Origin: Orientallactaga sibirica
Lineage: Eukaryota; Chordata; Mammalia; Rodentia; Dipodidae
Assembly: GCA_036365145.1 (NCBI GenBank)
Contig: JAEOAD010000025.1
Location: 29,893,001-29,957,000 of the forward strand
Direction: 5' to 3'
DNA length: 64,000 nt
Part shown: piece by piece, positions 60,535 through 64,000 of the stretch
How the letters are laid out: each line of letters opens with the position of its first letter
Numbering within the stretch: the first letter of the stretch is position 1
Program-made: the position numbers and the translations under genes
Notes under the pieces: generated by a model
Databases searched by the model: none
What the model was told of the DNA's origin: nothing
Seen by the model: only the letters and a program-made list of their open reading frames with translations

Positions 60535-61105
60535 AAGACACCAACAGTTAGAGGTACTTGCTTGCAAAGTCTGCCAGCCCACATTCAATTTTCACCCACA
60601 TAAGATAGGCATAAAAGCATAAAACATGATACAAGTAAGAGTCTGGGGTTGATTTGTAGCAACAAGAAGCCCTGGAGCATGTCTGTGCATGTGCACACAC
60701 ATAAATAAATGATCAATTAAAAAAATCAAGTAAAGCCGGGCGTGGTGGCGCACGCCTTTAATCCCAGCACTCGGGAGGCAGAGGTAGGAGGATCGCCGTG
60801 AGTTCAAGGCCACCCTGAGACTACATAGTTAATTCCAGGTCAGCCTGGGCCAGAGTGAGACCCTACCTCGAAAACCAAAAAAAAAAAAAAAAAAAGAATT
60901 TTTGTTCTGAGTAACGTGTGTCCATGCCTCACCTGAAATTAAAAATAAACAAATAAATTATGTAAGCCAGGCATGGTGACATACACCTGGAATCCCAGTA
61001 CTCTAGATGACAAGGCAAAGTATCTGTGTGTTTGAGGATAGCCTGAGCTAACAAAGCAAGTACCAGGCCAGCCAGGGCTAAATAGCAAGAATCTGTCTCA
61101 AACAA
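60535..61105 (+). mobile_element. Three sense SINEs
   Basis: Diverged B2-like 60535-60725, young B1-like 60735-60880, old B1 60966-61105. Confidence 0.75.
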
Positions 61106-61599
61106 TTGGTAATAATATTTATGTATAAAGCCTCCCTTTCAGTCAGCATGTTGATTCCTCCTGTGTTTGCATGAGCACTGACTCCATCAGATGTTCCTAG
61201 AGTACTTGTCACCATGAATTCATATGCACTTTATGTGCAATGACTCATTTAATACTCCATTCTGTCTTGTTTATGTTGGAAATGTTATTAAGTTTCTAAA
61301 ATAAATGATAAGTCAAAAGTGGAAAATGAAAGCTTAAAATCTACCCTGCCTCAAAGGCCTTATAACCCTTTGTAAGAGCCTCACAATTTAAACTTGCTCC
61401 TACGGATACAGGCACATGATTCCGGAATTACAAAACCACACACGTGTTCAAGTGCTATTCAGAAAGAAAGTAAACATCCTTATGTAGGACAAAAAAACAA
61501 AGACCTTCCATTTCCAACCCAAGACACCGACAAGATACTTCTGCCACTACAGCCAGAAACCCAGAGAAACACATGAAACTGGACAGCAGGCAGTGAAGG

Positions 61600-63045
61600 A
61601 TCTCAGTATCTGGGAGGCCGAGAGAAAACTTAGGAGCCCTTGGATCATCATAAAATGTTTTTATTAGAAAAAAGGAAAGGTTTCATTAATGAACTAGAAA
61701 GAGCAGAACTGAATCCAAAGCAGAATAAAAGGAATATAGATTAAAACAAAAGTCTACAGAAGCCAGTAAGCTAGAAAGGGAATAGAAAGGGAGGAGGACT
61801 CAATAGAATGATGTTGTACATATATGTAAGTAGAAGAACAGATTAATGGGGGTGAAAAGTCCTAAGTGAGGTCAGGGGAAGAGATTGAGAAAAGGAAAGG
61901 TGGAGGGAAGGCTAATCAACATCTAAGAGCATGTAAATAAGTCATAGGGAAACCTACTTTTCTAGACAATGGAACACTCAGAAGCCATAGATTGTTAGTA
62001 GAAAATTTTCAGTGCTAGGGATGGGATATCTTCCAGTGAGTTCTTGGCCAGGGAGGTCACAGATACCCCCAAAACATTATAGGTCATTGCCGAGGCCCTT
62101 GGTTTCCCACTAGGAATAGATGGTAAGACCCTATTGCTGAAGACTCCAAATACTTGGGCTGCAAGGTCACTGAGAAATCCTGCTGGAGTTGAGCTGAAAG
62201 CCTCCTCCATGTGGACCAGCTGACAGAAAGCTGGAAAAAGCTATGCTTCATGCAAGTCAATGGGAGAGAGAAAAAACAACAGTGAAGATACTCAACAGTG
62301 GACACTGCAAGCTTTAAATTTGGCCAGCCAGGCCAGATGAGCCAATGGGTGCTATAGCAGCATGTCTGTTATGGGGTAAACCAACCACTCTCTAATTGGA
62401 CTGGAGGCCTGCTCCTTTGGAGGGAATACATCCCTCATACTGAAAACGTATGACAGGGGTAGTTATGAGCCATAGGGGTGTAACATCTGCTGGTATCTGG
62501 CTAAATATATATAGTATGCTCACCAAACTGTCTAGTAAGCACTTTTCTTAATGTCCATACCCACATATTAATGCTGCTCTCACTTTTGGTTAGAGAATCT
62601 TCTCTTTTCAGATAGCGGTGACCTTGGGATGACTCAGAAGGCACCATGGTGCTGAGAAGAAGGGACGGAGGAGTGCCCAGCACTGAAACATCTCTAACAC
62701 AACTTCCAAGGCTCAGGGTCCACTGCCGAAGAGGTGGTGGAAAGAACGTAAGAGGAGCCAAAGGAAGAGTAGGACTCCTTACAACGTGCTCCTCCAGACA
62801 CAAAATGGCCTGGATATCCATGACCTCGCAGTGCCTGACACTACCTACACAAATCCACCATAATAGGAGGAAAAGATCATGACATCAAAATGAAAAGAGA
62901 AACTGATTGAGAGGTGGAGGGGATATGATGGAGAGTGGAGTTTCAAAGGGGAAAGTGGGAGAAGAAGTACCATGGGATATTGTCTACAATTAAGGAAGTT
63001 GTCAAAAAAATGAATGAATGAATGAATGAATGAATGAATAAAAAG
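61600..63045 (+). mobile_element. L1 3' untranslated region
   Basis: Rodent L1 3' UTR-type sequence (gagttcttggccagggaggt, ccaaaacattataggtcatt, aaagtgggagaagaagtacc, atgggatattgtctacaatt) ending in a (TGAA)n run at 63009-63040. The 5' limit is unclear. Confidence 0.65.
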
Positions 63046-63129
63046 TCTATATAAGGGAAAATACTGACAGAGAAATATTTCTATATCATAAAACCTAACT
63101 TTGCCAGAATTCATCAACTTATACTGTTC

Positions 63130-63690
63130 AATACAATGAATTGTATTGTATTTATCCTACCAAAAGCAATCTACAAATGCAATGGAACGCATCTCTGGTC
63201 AGAACGGCTGGCATTAAGAAAACAGATGACAATAAGTGCCAGTACGGGTGGGAGAAAAGAGGAACTTTTATTCCCTGTTGTTGGGAACACAAGCTGGTAC
63301 AGCCATTCTGGGAATTAGTGTGGAGGTTTCTCAAAACACTAAAAACAGAGATATGTTATAAGCTAGCTATACCACTACAGGGCACATATCCTAAAGGCAC
63401 CACACTCTGTTGTAGAGTTGCTTGCACAGCCATGTTACACCTGTTCTGGTCACAATAGGTGGCAAATGGAATCAGCCCAGGTGCGCATTACCTGATGAGT
63501 GGACTATGAAGATATGATATATGTACATAATGGAGGTTTTTCAACTGTGAAGTAAAATGAGATTATGCAATTTGTAGGAAAGTAGATGAAACTGGAGAAA
63601 GTTGTACTGAGTGAAGTAACCCAGGTTCAGAAACACAAACACCACATTTTCTTCTCCTATGTGGATCCTATTTTCAAATTTTTAGATTAG
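63130..63690 (+). mobile_element. L1 ORF2 3' end
   Basis: Classic order aaaacagatgacaataagtg, ctggtacagccattctggga, gagttgcttgcacagccatg, gagtgaagtaacccaggttc, to tcctattttcaaatttttag. It follows another L1's tail directly, so it is a separate insertion. Confidence 0.85.
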
Positions 63691-63970
63691 TGGGCTGGAG
63701 AGATGGCTTAGTGGTTAAGGTGCAAAGCCAAATGGATAAGGTTGCGCCTATGTATGGAATTCATTTGCAGTGGCTGGAGGCCCTGGTGTGACATTCTCTC
63801 TATCTGCTTTTTTCTCTCTCACTCAAATAAATAAAATAAAACAAAGTTCAATTTAAATCACAGCACTTGAGAGGCAGAGGTAGAAGGATCACTGAGAGTT
63901 CGAGGCCACCCTGAGAATACAGAGGTCAGCCTGAGCGAGAATGAGACCCTACCTTGAAAAACCAAAAAAA
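63691..63970 (+). mobile_element. B2-like and B1-like SINEs at window end
   Basis: B2-like 63691-63842 with an internal deletion, then a 5'-truncated B1-like 63855-63970. Confidence 0.8.
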
Positions 63971-64000
63971 ATAAAAAAATAAAAAAATAAAGGTGGGTTC

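Larger units (their letters stand above)
59714..64000. other. RARS2 intron 5, open at the window edge
   Basis: No exon matching the next upstream part of the protein (around human residues 100-131) was seen on the minus strand. The interval holds the SINEs and L1 pieces listed separately; 61106-61600 was not identified. Confidence 0.6.

Noticed and set aside
59714..64000. RARS2 exon 5 or earlier
   Set aside because: No splice-bounded minus-strand segment encoding the residues before [12 protein letters not shown] was found; L1 and SINE sequence fills most of the interval.

Overview
The window is mammalian, intron-rich nuclear DNA from a rodent. It is crowded with two short SINE types: 7SL-derived B1-like copies and tRNA-derived copies that begin ggctggagagatggctta and end in CT-rich tails. 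RSINE1/B4-like composites and rodent L1 fragments are also present. The exact form of the tRNA-derived SINE is unlike mouse or rat B2 and, from memory, resembles jerboas (Dipodidae). That placement is an inference. Nothing in the window looks prokaryotic.

Three genes can be read from splice-consistent exons, in the order known from human 6q15. (1) CFAP206, + strand: only the last two coding exons (351-494 and 2638-2868). (2) SLC35A1, the Golgi CMP-sialic acid transporter, + strand: complete from the ATG at 7592 to the TGA at 33834, eight exons that join in frame to 337 codons plus stop. (3) RARS2, mitochondrial arginyl-tRNA synthetase, - strand: exons 6 to 20, from 59713 down to the stop at 35925, collinear with human residues 133-578. 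Exons 1-5 were not found and should lie beyond the right edge. SLC35A1 and RARS2 are tail to tail. Gene names rest on recognising the translated exons from memory; no database search was possible.

The most unusual structures are as follows. A ~2.5 kb direct tandem duplication inside SLC35A1 (21464-23966 and 23967-26445) gives the gene two identical copies of exon 5; using both would shift the frame and hit a stop in exon 6. A ~38-bp GC-rich minisatellite (6802-7497) lies between promoter-like ZNF143/ETS motifs and the SLC35A1 start codon, and carries an ATG in most units. A ~65-bp tandem array (36531-36935) contains copies of the 3' end of RARS2 exon 19 together with its 5' splice site. A Y4 RNA retropseudogene (3077-3161) has a perfect 14-bp target-site duplication.

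Layout: 1-2868 CFAP206 end with an antisense L1 in its last intron; 2869-6590 intergenic SINEs; 6590-7940 CpG-rich promoter region of SLC35A1; 7592-34630 SLC35A1; 34631-35900 short convergent intergenic interval; 35900-64000 RARS2, whose introns hold SINEs, a nested sense L1 (46396-47905), LTR-like pieces and two more L1 3' ends (61600-63690). Repeat boundaries are approximate. Coding exon boundaries were counted base by base.
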